From positions 92,260 to 156,259 of the forward strand of contig LLEU01000027.1 of assembly GCA_001567505.1 (NCBI GenBank): 64,000 bases of DNA. Direction: 5' to 3'. How positions within the stretch are numbered: position 1 is the first letter of the stretch; every line of letters starts with the position of its first letter. The notes under the pieces are model-generated. The model did no database searches. It saw only the letters and a list, made by a program, of their open reading frames with translations, and was not told where the DNA came from. Source of the DNA: Acidobacteria bacterium OLB17 (GTDB lineage: Bacteria; Acidobacteriota; Blastocatellia; Pyrinomonadales; Pyrinomonadaceae). Below, one piece after another: positions 57,065 to 64,000 of the stretch. The translations under genes and the position numbers were made by a program.

Positions 57065-58222
57065 TTACCAGCCTCGCTTAGCTGTAAAGTTGAATATTAG
57101 GTAGCCGGAAGCACCGACGGCTTGTCCGTTCACGGTCGCCGGTTTGAACTTCGAACGGCGAACCGCATCCTCGGCGGCCCTTCGGAGCGATCCAGGTCCC
57201 GAGTCCGTATCCACCTTTACAACCTTACCTTCTTTATCAAGGATGACGTTGACGGTGATCTTGCCCTGGACGTTCATTCGACGATCCATCTCGGAATACC
57301 GAGGCACGGCGATCTCGATGGCAAGGGAATTCATATCACCGACAGCGACCATAGCCGGAACCGGCTCGTTCGAGGAAGGCTCGACCGGTTTGGATTCGAC
57401 CGGCTTTGATTCGGCAGGTTTCGGATCGGCCTTTGCGCTTGTCTCAGGCTGTTTTTCGGGTTCCGGGGCGGTCGCCGGAGGCTGTACGGCTGCCGCGGCC
57501 TTAGCCTTCGCTTCCTTGAGGCGAGCAACGGCGGCCTTTGCAGGTTCGTTACTGCTATCGGCTTCGATCGCCTTTTCGTAGTGAAGAAGGGCGTCGTCGG
57601 TCTGGCCTAGTTTCTCTTCCGCGGCAGCCCTGCGGAACCAGGATGCAGTATCCTTCGGGTCGCGCTGGACAGCAAGCGAGAATTGATTCACGGCGAGCTC
57701 AAGCTTGTTCTGCTTTACGTAGATCGATCCACGCTCGGCGTAAAGCGAAGCGTCGCCCGGTTTAAGGTCGATCGCTTTTCCAAGCTCGATAAGCGCACCG
57801 TCTAGGTCGCCGGCAGAGAGCAAACCCATCGCGCGTGCCTTGTAGAAGGCCGCATCGGGCGTCGGGCCAAGCGACTTCGGATTTGTCGAGGCGACCTGAA
57901 CGGGTTCTTTTGCCGGTTCGGGTTTCGGACTCTTGTCCTTGATCGCGGCGATCAGCGCGGCACTTGCGCCGGTAGCTTCGAGCTCTTTTTCCACGTCAGG
58001 CGACAGCTCAAAAGTAATACCGCGCTGAGCAACTGCCGTGGTCAAGATCTGGTTCTTCTCCTCCATCGTGGCCTTCTTGGATCGAAGTGCGATCAGAATA
58101 TCGGCAAGGCTCAATTCTTTTGACTGAGCTGAGATTGCCGGTACTGCGATCACGCTGAATAGGAGGCAGCCGAATACGAGGAATATCGGTAATCTAGTAG
58201 CGGAAAATAAGTGGCGGAACAT
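57065..58222 (-). CDS. Secreted TPR protein with C-terminal TonB-like domain
   Basis: 385 residues: signal peptide (FLVFGCLLFSVIAVPAISAQ), helical N-terminal part (ALRSKKATMEEKNQILTTAV), three TPRs (about 125-230; GDLDGALIELGKAIDLKPGD), a Pro/Glu/Lys-rich linker (KPAESKPVESKPVEPSSNEP) and a TonB C-terminal domain (about 300-385; YSEMDRRMNVQGKITVNVIL and AVRRSKFKPATVNGQAVG). There is no N-terminal TM anchor typical of TonB itself, so it is likely a periplasmic TonB-domain adaptor. 20 bp downstream of the pseudokinase gene and probably co-transcribed. Confidence 0.88.
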   Translation of the reverse strand: MFRHLFSATRLPIFLVFGCLLFSVIAVPAISAQSKELSLADILIALRSKKATMEEKNQILTTAVAQRGITFELSPDVEKELEATGASAALIAAIKDKSPKPEPAKEPVQVASTNPKSLGPTPDAAFYKARAMGLLSAGDLDGALIELGKAIDLKPGDASLYAERGSIYVKQNKLELAVNQFSLAVQRDPKDTASWFRRAAAEEKLGQTDDALLHYEKAIEADSSNEPAKAAVARLKEAKAKAAAAVQPPATAPEPEKQPETSAKADPKPAESKPVESKPVEPSSNEPVPAMVAVGDMNSLAIEIAVPRYSEMDRRMNVQGKITVNVILDKEGKVVKVDTDSGPGSLRRAAEDAVRRSKFKPATVNGQAVGASGYLIFNFTAKRGW

Positions 58223-58242
58223 TTTTTCGTATCTCCAAGGGG

Positions 58243-60254
58243 TTAGTTGTCATTGATAAGGTCGTCAACAGAGACCTTCTTTGCCTTTGCGGGGGTCGCA
58301 GCGGCGGCGGGTTTTGTTCAGGTTTTGCGGGCTTTGCCTCGGCGATCTGAGCGCGGGGCTTGGCTTCACGGGGTTCAGCTGCGGCCTTTTCGGGGGCAGC
58401 AGGAGAATCTTCAACAGCGGCCTGAGCTGCGGGTGCGGCCTCGGTTTCCGCCGGGGCCTGCGTTTGCGTCTGGGGTGCGGGGTCACTGGCTACAGTTGCC
58501 GCGACAGGGGCAGCCTTAGGCTTAGCGGCTTCACCGCCTCCCATAGAGCTGATGAACCAGATCCCGATCGCGAGCACGACGAGAGCGACTGCTCCGATGC
58601 CGATGAACTTTGCCGAACCGCTCTTTGCTTCAGGTTCGACGGAGGCGAAAGACTGCGGAGCCGATGAGAAGGAAGCCTCAACGGCCTCCTTCGACACGGT
58701 CTTTACCGAGGCCGGAGTCTCGACGACGGGAACCGAAGCGGCTTCGACGCGTGTATGGACGCCGCCGTACGGCTCGTCTGCGGGCGAATGAGCGGCCGCG
58801 GTCACCTCGTCTTCGACCGGTTCAGGGTCGGCAGGAACTGATTCATCGATGAACGGCTCGGGGTGTTCCTCGATGACCTCTTCGGTGTGCGAGAAGGTCG
58901 CGTTGCTCTCGACAACGGCGGGCTCTTGGGCCGCGACAGGCTCGGCCTCGACGGGTTCTTCCGTATGTGACGGAACAACTTCATCGGACCCTGTGACCTC
59001 AACGCGAGCAGTCGCGGGTTCGACCTCAGCAGCCGGGGCCTCAACGGCCTCTTCGACCGGACTTTCCTTAGAAACTGCAACATTTTCTTGGGCCTGGGGC
59101 GGGGAAGCGACAGTAGCGGCCGGCGCGGTCGGGATCTCGAGGAGGTCGTCAAAGTCGTCGGCCTTTGCGGCAGGTGTAAATGAGGCGGCGGCTTCGACCG
59201 GAACATTGGCGACTGTCGCGGCGGGAGCAGGTCGTTCTTGCTGGGCTTCTGCTTGCCCGCTCTCTGCAGCGATAGGTTCTTCGTTGGGAACGACGTCGCC
59301 GGCCTGCGGTTCGTCGACCGCGGCGTCCTCACCACTCGGAGCTTCCTGCTCAACAACGCTCTCGGCCTTAGGTGGTTCGGCGACGGCCTGCTGAGCCTTT
59401 ATCTCGGCCGGAGCGACGGGCATCGCAGGCTGCAATAGAGCGGCTTCGAGCGAATCGTCACGCAGTTCGCGTTTAAGCGACAGCATTTTCATCAACTCGG
59501 CAGCGGCTCTCGCGGGTACATGCGGGTTCAGGCTGTCGATCGAAACAAGCGGATCCTTGCCGGAATCGTGCATTTCAATGACGCGTTCGAGTGCGGACTT
59601 TGGTGCCGATCCAGCGAGAAGGTCATAAAAGACGGCAGCGATCGAATATAGATCGGTGCGGTGATCGGGCGCGGCATCCAGCAACGCTAAGCTCGCCTCG
59701 TTGTAATCGACGGTGATCGCCTTTTGCGATGCGAAGTCCAGGGTTTCCCAGATCGCCTCAAGCGGCAGATACGGCGACTCGGACGGATTGCTGCCGAGGA
59801 TCTGAGCACGCTCGAAGAATGCGAGTTTTACGGTCCCATCAAGGCTCGCACGGAAATATAGAGGCGAGATCTCGATCAGTTTGGCATTCGGGAACTGCTT
59901 TCGGATCTGCGCGACCGAATCGACGATCGGGCGGATACGTTCGCAAAGGCGGACAACATCCGCCTCATTGTGCCGGTCGTTGCCCAAGACCCACGGACCC
60001 GGGCCGGCAAGCGGTTCTGTGACGAGATACGCGCGGCCGTTCTCATCGAAACGGTCGGCGATCTCGAGAATCCCATTGCCGCGATATTTGGCGTTCGAGT
60101 TGCCAAAAAGGGTCAGCCCGGCGTTCTCGCAAAGCAAAACGGCCTTAGCGGCAAGGTTGTCCTGCGCCTCGTAAATGGTGTGCGATGAGTTTGAGGCTAT
60201 GATCTGGCTGACGCGGAAGCGTCCTTGGCGGAGAATCGAATTGGTGGATAGCAT
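58243..60254 (-). CDS. Membrane pseudokinase with long acidic Pro/Ala-rich linker (frameshift near 58314)
   Basis: About 670 residues. The N-terminal 280 residues have protein-kinase topology, but the catalytic loop is LIEISPLYFRASLDGTVKLA and the metal site is AFFERA, so HRD and DFG are missing; PDHRTDLYSIAAVFYDLLAG fits the kinase F-helix. A 260-residue Ala/Glu/Pro/Val-rich linker follows, then one TM helix (FIGIGAVALVVLAIGIWFIS) and a short periplasmic Ala/Pro/Lys-rich tail. The end is frameshifted: one added A near 58312-58316 gives EQKPAAAATPAKAKKVSVDD and a stop at 58243. Probably a scaffold rather than an enzyme. Confidence 0.8.
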
Positions 60255-60363
60255 GGCGATTATCAGGTAGGCGGGAAGTATCCCGATAAGTCATTATATG
60301 CATAATATGTACAAAAGTAAACAAAAAAGTTTAATGTCTTTGAACAAACCAATTTTTGATGCC

Positions 60364-61112
60364 TCACAGCCTTGAATCGATGCCTCGGCGGTAGTCCGAG
60401 CCCGTAATTTCAATGCTTTTGCACATTTCGAAAAGGCGGGAGCGCGTGCGGACGCGATCCGATCCTCGAGCGTTTCTTCGCGGTCGTTCGGGCGGATATC
60501 AAGGTAATTCGTGGTAAAGACCGTGAGTTTCTTGTCGTTATACCGTGAATTTATGATGTGGCCGAGTGTGTCGCGAACCCAATCGGTCGGTTTCGATGCA
60601 CCTAGTTCGTCAAGGACGAGTACCTCAGTGTTCAACACGGGTGAGAGCACGCCTAGCTCGGATGTGTAGGTGTTCGGATTGTAGGAATCCTGTATTTCCT
60701 TTAGAAGTGACCCGAACTCGTAAAAAAGACAGCTGAAGCCTCGTTCGGCCAAGCCTTTTAGGATCGACACGGCCAAGTGCGTTTTGCCGACGCCGACAGT
60801 CCCCATAAAGAGTAGCCCGCGATCGACGGCAGGGTATTCCATCATAAAGTTCGTCGCATACTGAAGAGCGGCCCGCTGCGATGGATTCTGCGGCGTATAG
60901 TTCGTCAGGTGACAGTGCGCGTACCTTTTCGGCAGTTTTGCACGCTTGCTTTGGTCGGCTTCGTCCCTAAGTGCGCGACAGATGCAGCGTCTCGCGCCTT
61001 CGGGCGTGACCTCGATCCCGGTGCCGAAGCATTTTGCACACACCGACGCTTCCGTTTCGGCCGGACGTTCGACGGCCCGGAGGGAAGTTTTTTCACTCGT
61101 GCGTTTTGTCAT
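60364..61112 (-). CDS. DnaC/IstB-like AAA+ ATPase with N-terminal zinc ribbon (frameshift near 60457)
   Basis: About 249 residues. ATG 61112 starts MTKRTSEKTSLRAVER. An N-terminal zinc ribbon (VCAKCFGTGIEVTPEGARRC then IC) precedes the AAA+ core with Walker A GTVGVGKTHLAVSI, Walker B EVLVLDELGA and a sensor segment VFTTNYLD. After LEDRI the frame is lost; one added G (ATCGCGTCC to ATCGGCGTCC) gives RIGVRTRSRLFEMCKSIEIT and a stop at 60364, the typical DnaC/DnaI end. Probably a helicase loader. IstB is an alternative, but no transposase is near. Confidence 0.9.
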
Positions 61113-61228
61113 ATAACAGAGGCGAAGGTTCAATAGTATAGCACCGAGGTTTTGCCATTCGGAACTCGAAGCAGCCGACGGTGTGTTGTATAGTGAGAAC
61201 TTTGTGCATCGATGCACCTGATCTTCTA

Positions 61229-61687
61229 ATGGGACTTTTTCGAAGCCTTCTGATAAAACTCGGCCTTGCCGACCTTTCCGCAGACCGGACGCCGATCACC
61301 GTTATGCTGCTTGATGATGACGAGCGGCGGCATCGCTGGTTCGTAAAGAGATTCGTCGGCGACGATATCGACATCGCAGCGAATGTCGATGATGCGAAGG
61401 CCTTCCTTTCGGAACGCAGCTACGACGCCATCTTCCTCGATCACGACCTTCTGCCGCATCATTACGAGTCGAACGATCACGACGACTATCATCAGACGGG
61501 CTACGAGGTCGCAAAATGGTTGACGGAGAATCCCGCTCTCCAACGGGCGGCTACGATCATCGTACACACGCGAAATGCGGACGCCGCGATCCCAATGGTG
61601 CAGATCTTGCGAAATTCCGGCCGCACGGTCGAATATTGCGCCTTCCCGATGCTCGATCTTAAGATCAAGAACTACTGGAAACGCTAG
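61229..61687 (+). CDS. cREC-type receiver domain protein (cyclic-phosphate processing receiver)
   Basis: About 152 residues. A receiver-like fold starts with VMLLDDDERRHRWFVKRFVG, then DAIFLDHDLLPHHYESNDHD and IIVHTRNADAAIPMVQILRN, matching the cREC variant of receiver domains (LDDDxxR...LDHDL...HxxN) rather than classical two-component receivers. The start ATG 61229 (MGLFRSLLIKLGLAD) is preferred over an upstream in-frame codon at 61181. The function of cREC domains is poorly known; they are found in cyclic-nucleotide and conflict-type contexts. Convergent with rarA, 3-bp overlap. Confidence 0.78.
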   Translation: MGLFRSLLIKLGLADLSADRTPITVMLLDDDERRHRWFVKRFVGDDIDIAANVDDAKAFLSERSYDAIFLDHDLLPHHYESNDHDDYHQTGYEVAKWLTENPALQRAATIIVHTRNADAAIPMVQILRNSGRTVEYCAFPMLDLKIKNYWKR

Positions 61688-62817
61688 CCACTGCCGAAGT
61701 ACTTTCTGCCGCGAAGTTTTGCGGGCAGCAGGTCGCCCTCCGGATCGTTGCCTTCGTCCTTGCCGTAGCCAAGCTCCTTCATCAACTTCGTCGGCGCGTT
61801 TCGGATCTTCATCGGCACGGGCAGATTCCCGAATTTGCGGGCGTCCTCCATTGCTCCTCCGATAGCGTCGGTGGCCGATCGGTCTTTTGCGGCCCTCGCT
61901 AAATATGCGACGCCGTGTGCAAGATTCAACGCACATTCCGGCATCCCGATCGTTTCGACCGCCCGAAAGACGGCATTCGCGACGACCAAGGCCGTCGGCT
62001 GCGCGAGCCCGATGTCCTCGGAAGCAAAGATCACCATCCGGCGTGCGATGAATTTCGGATCTTCGCCTGATTCGAGCATTCGGGCCAGATAGTACATCGC
62101 GGCGTCCGGGCGGCTCGCGCGCATCGACTTTATGAACGCCGAGATGACGTTGTAGTGCTCCTCGCCTTTTTTGTCGTATCGGAGGAACTTCGCCTGAAGT
62201 GTTTCCTTCAGGGTTTCGACCGTGATCTCGCCGTAGAGCTCGGACGTGCTCTCAAGCATCGAGATCGCCTGGCGAGCGTCGCCATTCGCCATCTCGATCA
62301 GCCACTCGCGAGCGTTCTGTGCGATGTCGAGCTCGGTCCTGTCAAAGATCGCGGACATCTGTTCGGCGGTCAGTTCCTCGAACACGAATACCCGCATTCT
62401 CGAGAGCAGTGCCGGTATGACCTCGAAGCTCGGGTTCTCCGTCGTCGCACCTATCAACACGAGTTCGCCGTTCTCGACAAAAGGCAGTAGGAAATCCTGC
62501 TGTGCCTTGTTGAAGCGATGGATCTCGTCAAGGAAGAGCAGCTTTGGCCGCCCGTCGGGATCTTCCTTCAGGAGCTTTCGGATATCGTCCTTTCCGGCAG
62601 AGACGGCCGAGAGTTCGTGAAAGTCGGCGTTGATCGCGTTCGCGTAGATCCTGGCAAGCGTCGTCTTGCCGGTTCCGGGCGTGCCCCACAAGATGAACGA
62701 GAAAACAAGCCCGTTCTCGATCGCCATCCTCAGCGGCTTCCCGTCGCCGACAAGATGCACCTGGCCGACGAACCCCGTAAGATCTTTCGGCCGAATTTTG
62801 TTCGCCAACGGCTCCAT
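61684..62817 (-). CDS. rarA: Replication-associated recombination protein RarA (MgsA)
   Basis: AAA+ ATPase acting at stalled forks. 377 residues: N-terminal [19 protein letters not shown], Walker [20 protein letters not shown], Walker [21 protein letters not shown], sensor 1 [12 protein letters not shown], and the C-terminal tetramerisation region ([20 protein letters not shown]). The end ([11 protein letters not shown]) matches the family. It is shorter than E. coli RarA (447) because of shorter loops, which is common outside Proteobacteria. The upstream region has no obvious operon partner. Confidence 0.96.
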   Translation of the reverse strand: MEPLANKIRPKDLTGFVGQVHLVGDGKPLRMAIENGLVFSFILWGTPGTGKTTLARIYANAINADFHELSAVSAGKDDIRKLLKEDPDGRPKLLFLDEIHRFNKAQQDFLLPFVENGELVLIGATTENPSFEVIPALLSRMRVFVFEELTAEQMSAIFDRTELDIAQNAREWLIEMANGDARQAISMLESTSELYGEITVETLKETLQAKFLRYDKKGEEHYNVISAFIKSMRASRPDAAMYYLARMLESGEDPKFIARRMVIFASEDIGLAQPTALVVANAVFRAVETIGMPECALNLAHGVAYLARAAKDRSATDAIGGAMEDARKFGNLPVPMKIRNAPTKLMKELGYGKDEGNDPEGDLLPAKLRGRKYFGSG

Positions 62818-62897
62818 ATGACAGAACGGTAATTATACCGCCTCAGTGCCCGCAGACACGAAAGAAGCGGGTCCGCGTGATCCGTGGCAGTTGGGGG

Positions 62898-63494
62898 CTA
62901 CGATCTTGGTCGGTCCATTTCCCACACTACTTTCAGACCCAAGAGGCTTTGCGAACCTATGTAGACGATATGCTCGGGCTCTTTGTCATAAACGACATCC
63001 CAGTAGTCTTCCCACGCGTAGTGAAAGTGAACTATGATCCGCGAACGCTCAGTCAACACATCCTTTCGAACGCTGAACGGGAAAGTCTCGCCCGATCGGA
63101 TCGTCGTTCTGCCGCAGGTATCCTTTGCAGGGAAGGTGTAAAGGATCGTCGGAGGGATAGGCTCAGGCCCTGAAAAATCCCAAAGCGACTCGACCCGATA
63201 ATCGATCCCCGGTTTTCTACTCGGAGTGAAGCGGCCTTCGTGCGTGCAGAGCCTAATGTCCGCTTTGATATTGTTGTGTAACGTCAGCCAAATGAGGGAT
63301 ACAGATTCCTTACCTTTCCTGTCGACGGTCGGAACCTCGACCTTCTCAACATGGTCGAAGGAAATATAGACGGTCGGCTGCTTTGGATCGATCTTGATAT
63401 TCCCGGCAACCGCTTGCCCTTCCACCTTCCAAGCGAATGCTCCGCCGCACAAGCTGACAAACAGAGCAAATGAAAACAACTTCTTAATGGTCAT
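62898..63494 (-). CDS. Secreted hypothetical protein, about 198 aa
   Basis: Signal peptide MTIKKLFSFALFVSLCGGAF with cleavage near AFAWK. The mature part is beta-rich: QPTVYISFDHVEKVEVPTVD, SVSLIWLTLHNNIKADIRLC and GETFPFSVRKDVLTERSRII. Two cysteines (RLCTHEG and DTCGRTT) may form a disulfide. It has immunoglobulin-like character but no recognised family. Start ATG 63494; an upstream GTG at 63521 is in frame. Monocistronic, divergent from nothing recognisable on the right. Confidence 0.7.
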   Translation of the reverse strand: MTIKKLFSFALFVSLCGGAFAWKVEGQAVAGNIKIDPKQPTVYISFDHVEKVEVPTVDRKGKESVSLIWLTLHNNIKADIRLCTHEGRFTPSRKPGIDYRVESLWDFSGPEPIPPTILYTFPAKDTCGRTTIRSGETFPFSVRKDVLTERSRIIVHFHYAWEDYWDVVYDKEPEHIVYIGSQSLLGLKVVWEMDRPRS

Positions 63495-63558
63495 ATTTGC
63501 TATTTTGGCCCGGCGTTTCACCGAGCCATTTGGCTAAAGCCGGCTGATTTTCTTCCTG

Positions 63559-63655
63559 CAGTCCACTAGCTGAAGCTAGTGGCAATTCAAAATGCCCGAC
63601 CGAATAGCCCAATGGCAACATCGCCTGCGGCGGCGGCTTTGCCGCACTGCATTAT
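63559..63655. repeat. Short hairpin elements next to the direct-repeat block
   Basis: CCACTAGC-TGAA-GCTAGTGG near 63566-63585 and GGCGGC-TTT-GCCGC near 63631-63645. Small palindromes of this type often accompany repetitive extragenic elements. No gene is present between 63495 and 64000. Confidence 0.4.
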
Positions 63656-63685
63656 GGCAGGGCCGCGATCTCGGCGTCGAGTCCC

Positions 63686-63960
63686 AGCTCCGTAGGAGCG
63701 GCATATTTATAGAACTCGATCCCAGCTCCGTAGTAGCGGAATCTTTGTAGCACCGGATGCCGAACCCAAATCACCGGAGCGTGTGTAAACACGCGACACC
63801 TTAGCTCCGGCAGGAGCGTCATCTTTGTAGCACAGGATGCCGAACCCAAACACCGGAGCGTGTGTAAACACGCGACACCTTAGCTCCGGCAGGAGCGTCA
63901 TATTTGTAGAACTTGATTCCCAAACTCATCTCGGAGGCGGCTTGCCGCCGACATAGCCTG
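63686..63960. repeat. 79-bp direct repeats with internal palindromes
   Basis: A unit beginning AGCTCCG occurs at 63724, 63803 and 63882, exactly 79 bp apart, with a truncated relative at 63686. Each unit holds GCTCCGGCAGGAGC-type and GCGTGTGTAAACACGC hairpins. The copies at 63724 and 63803 are over 90% identical by eye. Further hairpins (GGCGGCTTGCCGCC, GCCTGCGGTAGCAGGC) follow to 63970. Similar 'AGCTCCGTAGGAGCG' repeats are common extragenic elements in Planctomycetota and Acidobacteriota. No open frame of note. Confidence 0.8.
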
Positions 63961-64000
63961 CGGTAGCAGGCGGCAGCACGTAGCCCCACGTGGAGCGAAG

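Noticed and set aside
60364..61112. IstB transposition helper and insertion sequence
   Set aside because: No IstA transposase or terminal inverted repeats nearby; the zinc ribbon and C-terminus fit a DnaC-like loader.
63686..63960. CRISPR array
   Set aside because: The 79-bp repeats are adjacent without unique spacers, and no cas gene is near.
1..64000. tRNA or rRNA genes
   Set aside because: Searched intergenic regions by eye for the T-arm consensus and cloverleaf patterns; none found.

Overview
The window reads as a chromosomal segment of a GC-rich (roughly 55-60%) Gram-negative bacterium. The most likely source is the phylum Acidobacteriota, class Blastocatellia (Pyrinomonadaceae-like). 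This is inferred from the gene mix: lipid A synthesis (lpxD), a YpdA-type bacillithiol disulfide reductase, Ser/Thr kinases fused to FlgO/TolB-like and TPR modules, an ECF sigma factor of the TIGR02999 type, a VWFA-related secreted protein and several secreted FG-GAP-repeat proteins. No rRNA, tRNA, CRISPR array, prophage or intact insertion sequence was found.

Layout. 1-4154: start of mfd, then lysS, a small hypothetical gene and ypdA. 4151-12363: leftward block of Ca2+/H+ antiporter, msrB, a DCC thiol protein, mutS2, dnaG and rpoD. 12474-18742: membrane proteins, lpxD, a Uma2-like protein, a lipoprotein and priA. 18795-25960: lon, a LysM lytic transglycosylase with a structured leader, an Rrf2 regulator with clear operators, a thioredoxin-like protein, an MDR oxidoreductase and trxA. 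26061-35863: two paralogous FG-GAP secreted proteins, a VWA protein, deoB and two metallopeptidases. 36583-40849: a very large kinase/FlgO/TPR protein. 40904-47404: secreted proteins, an ECF sigma factor, tsaD and a sugar dehydrogenase with FG-GAP repeats. 47417-51049: a tight leftward operon obgE-nadD-rsfS-rlmH-traR/dksA-comF. 51184-53082: ClC/CBS transporter, followed by about 900 bp with no clear large gene but with several hairpins and phased DnaA-box-like sites. 54000-55282: rpmA, rplU, hpt. 55378-57048: rpiB-deoC, both with N-terminal extensions resembling microcompartment encapsulation peptides. 57065-63494: TonB/TPR protein, a pseudokinase, a DnaC-like loader, a cREC receiver protein, rarA and a secreted protein. 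63495-64000: a 79-bp direct-repeat block.

A dominant technical feature is a set of at least 16 single-base frameshifts. They break essential genes (dnaG, priA, lpxD, nadD, rlmH) as well as others, mostly at short homopolymers or GC-rich spots. In nearly every case adding or removing one base restores a full-length, family-typical protein with a length divisible by three. I treat these as consensus indel errors and give the full gene extent, not as pseudogenes.

The most interesting biology is (i) the rpiB-deoC pair, which looks like the enzymatic core of a sugar-phosphate (SPU-type) bacterial microcompartment although no shell gene is in the window; (ii) an Rrf2-controlled redox locus with a perfect 9-bp inverted repeat and a second copy upstream of the next gene; (iii) a kinase carrying two successive FlgO-TPR modules around one membrane segment; (iv) a structured leader before a cell-wall hydrolase; and (v) helically phased TGTGG boxes next to an AT-rich stretch.
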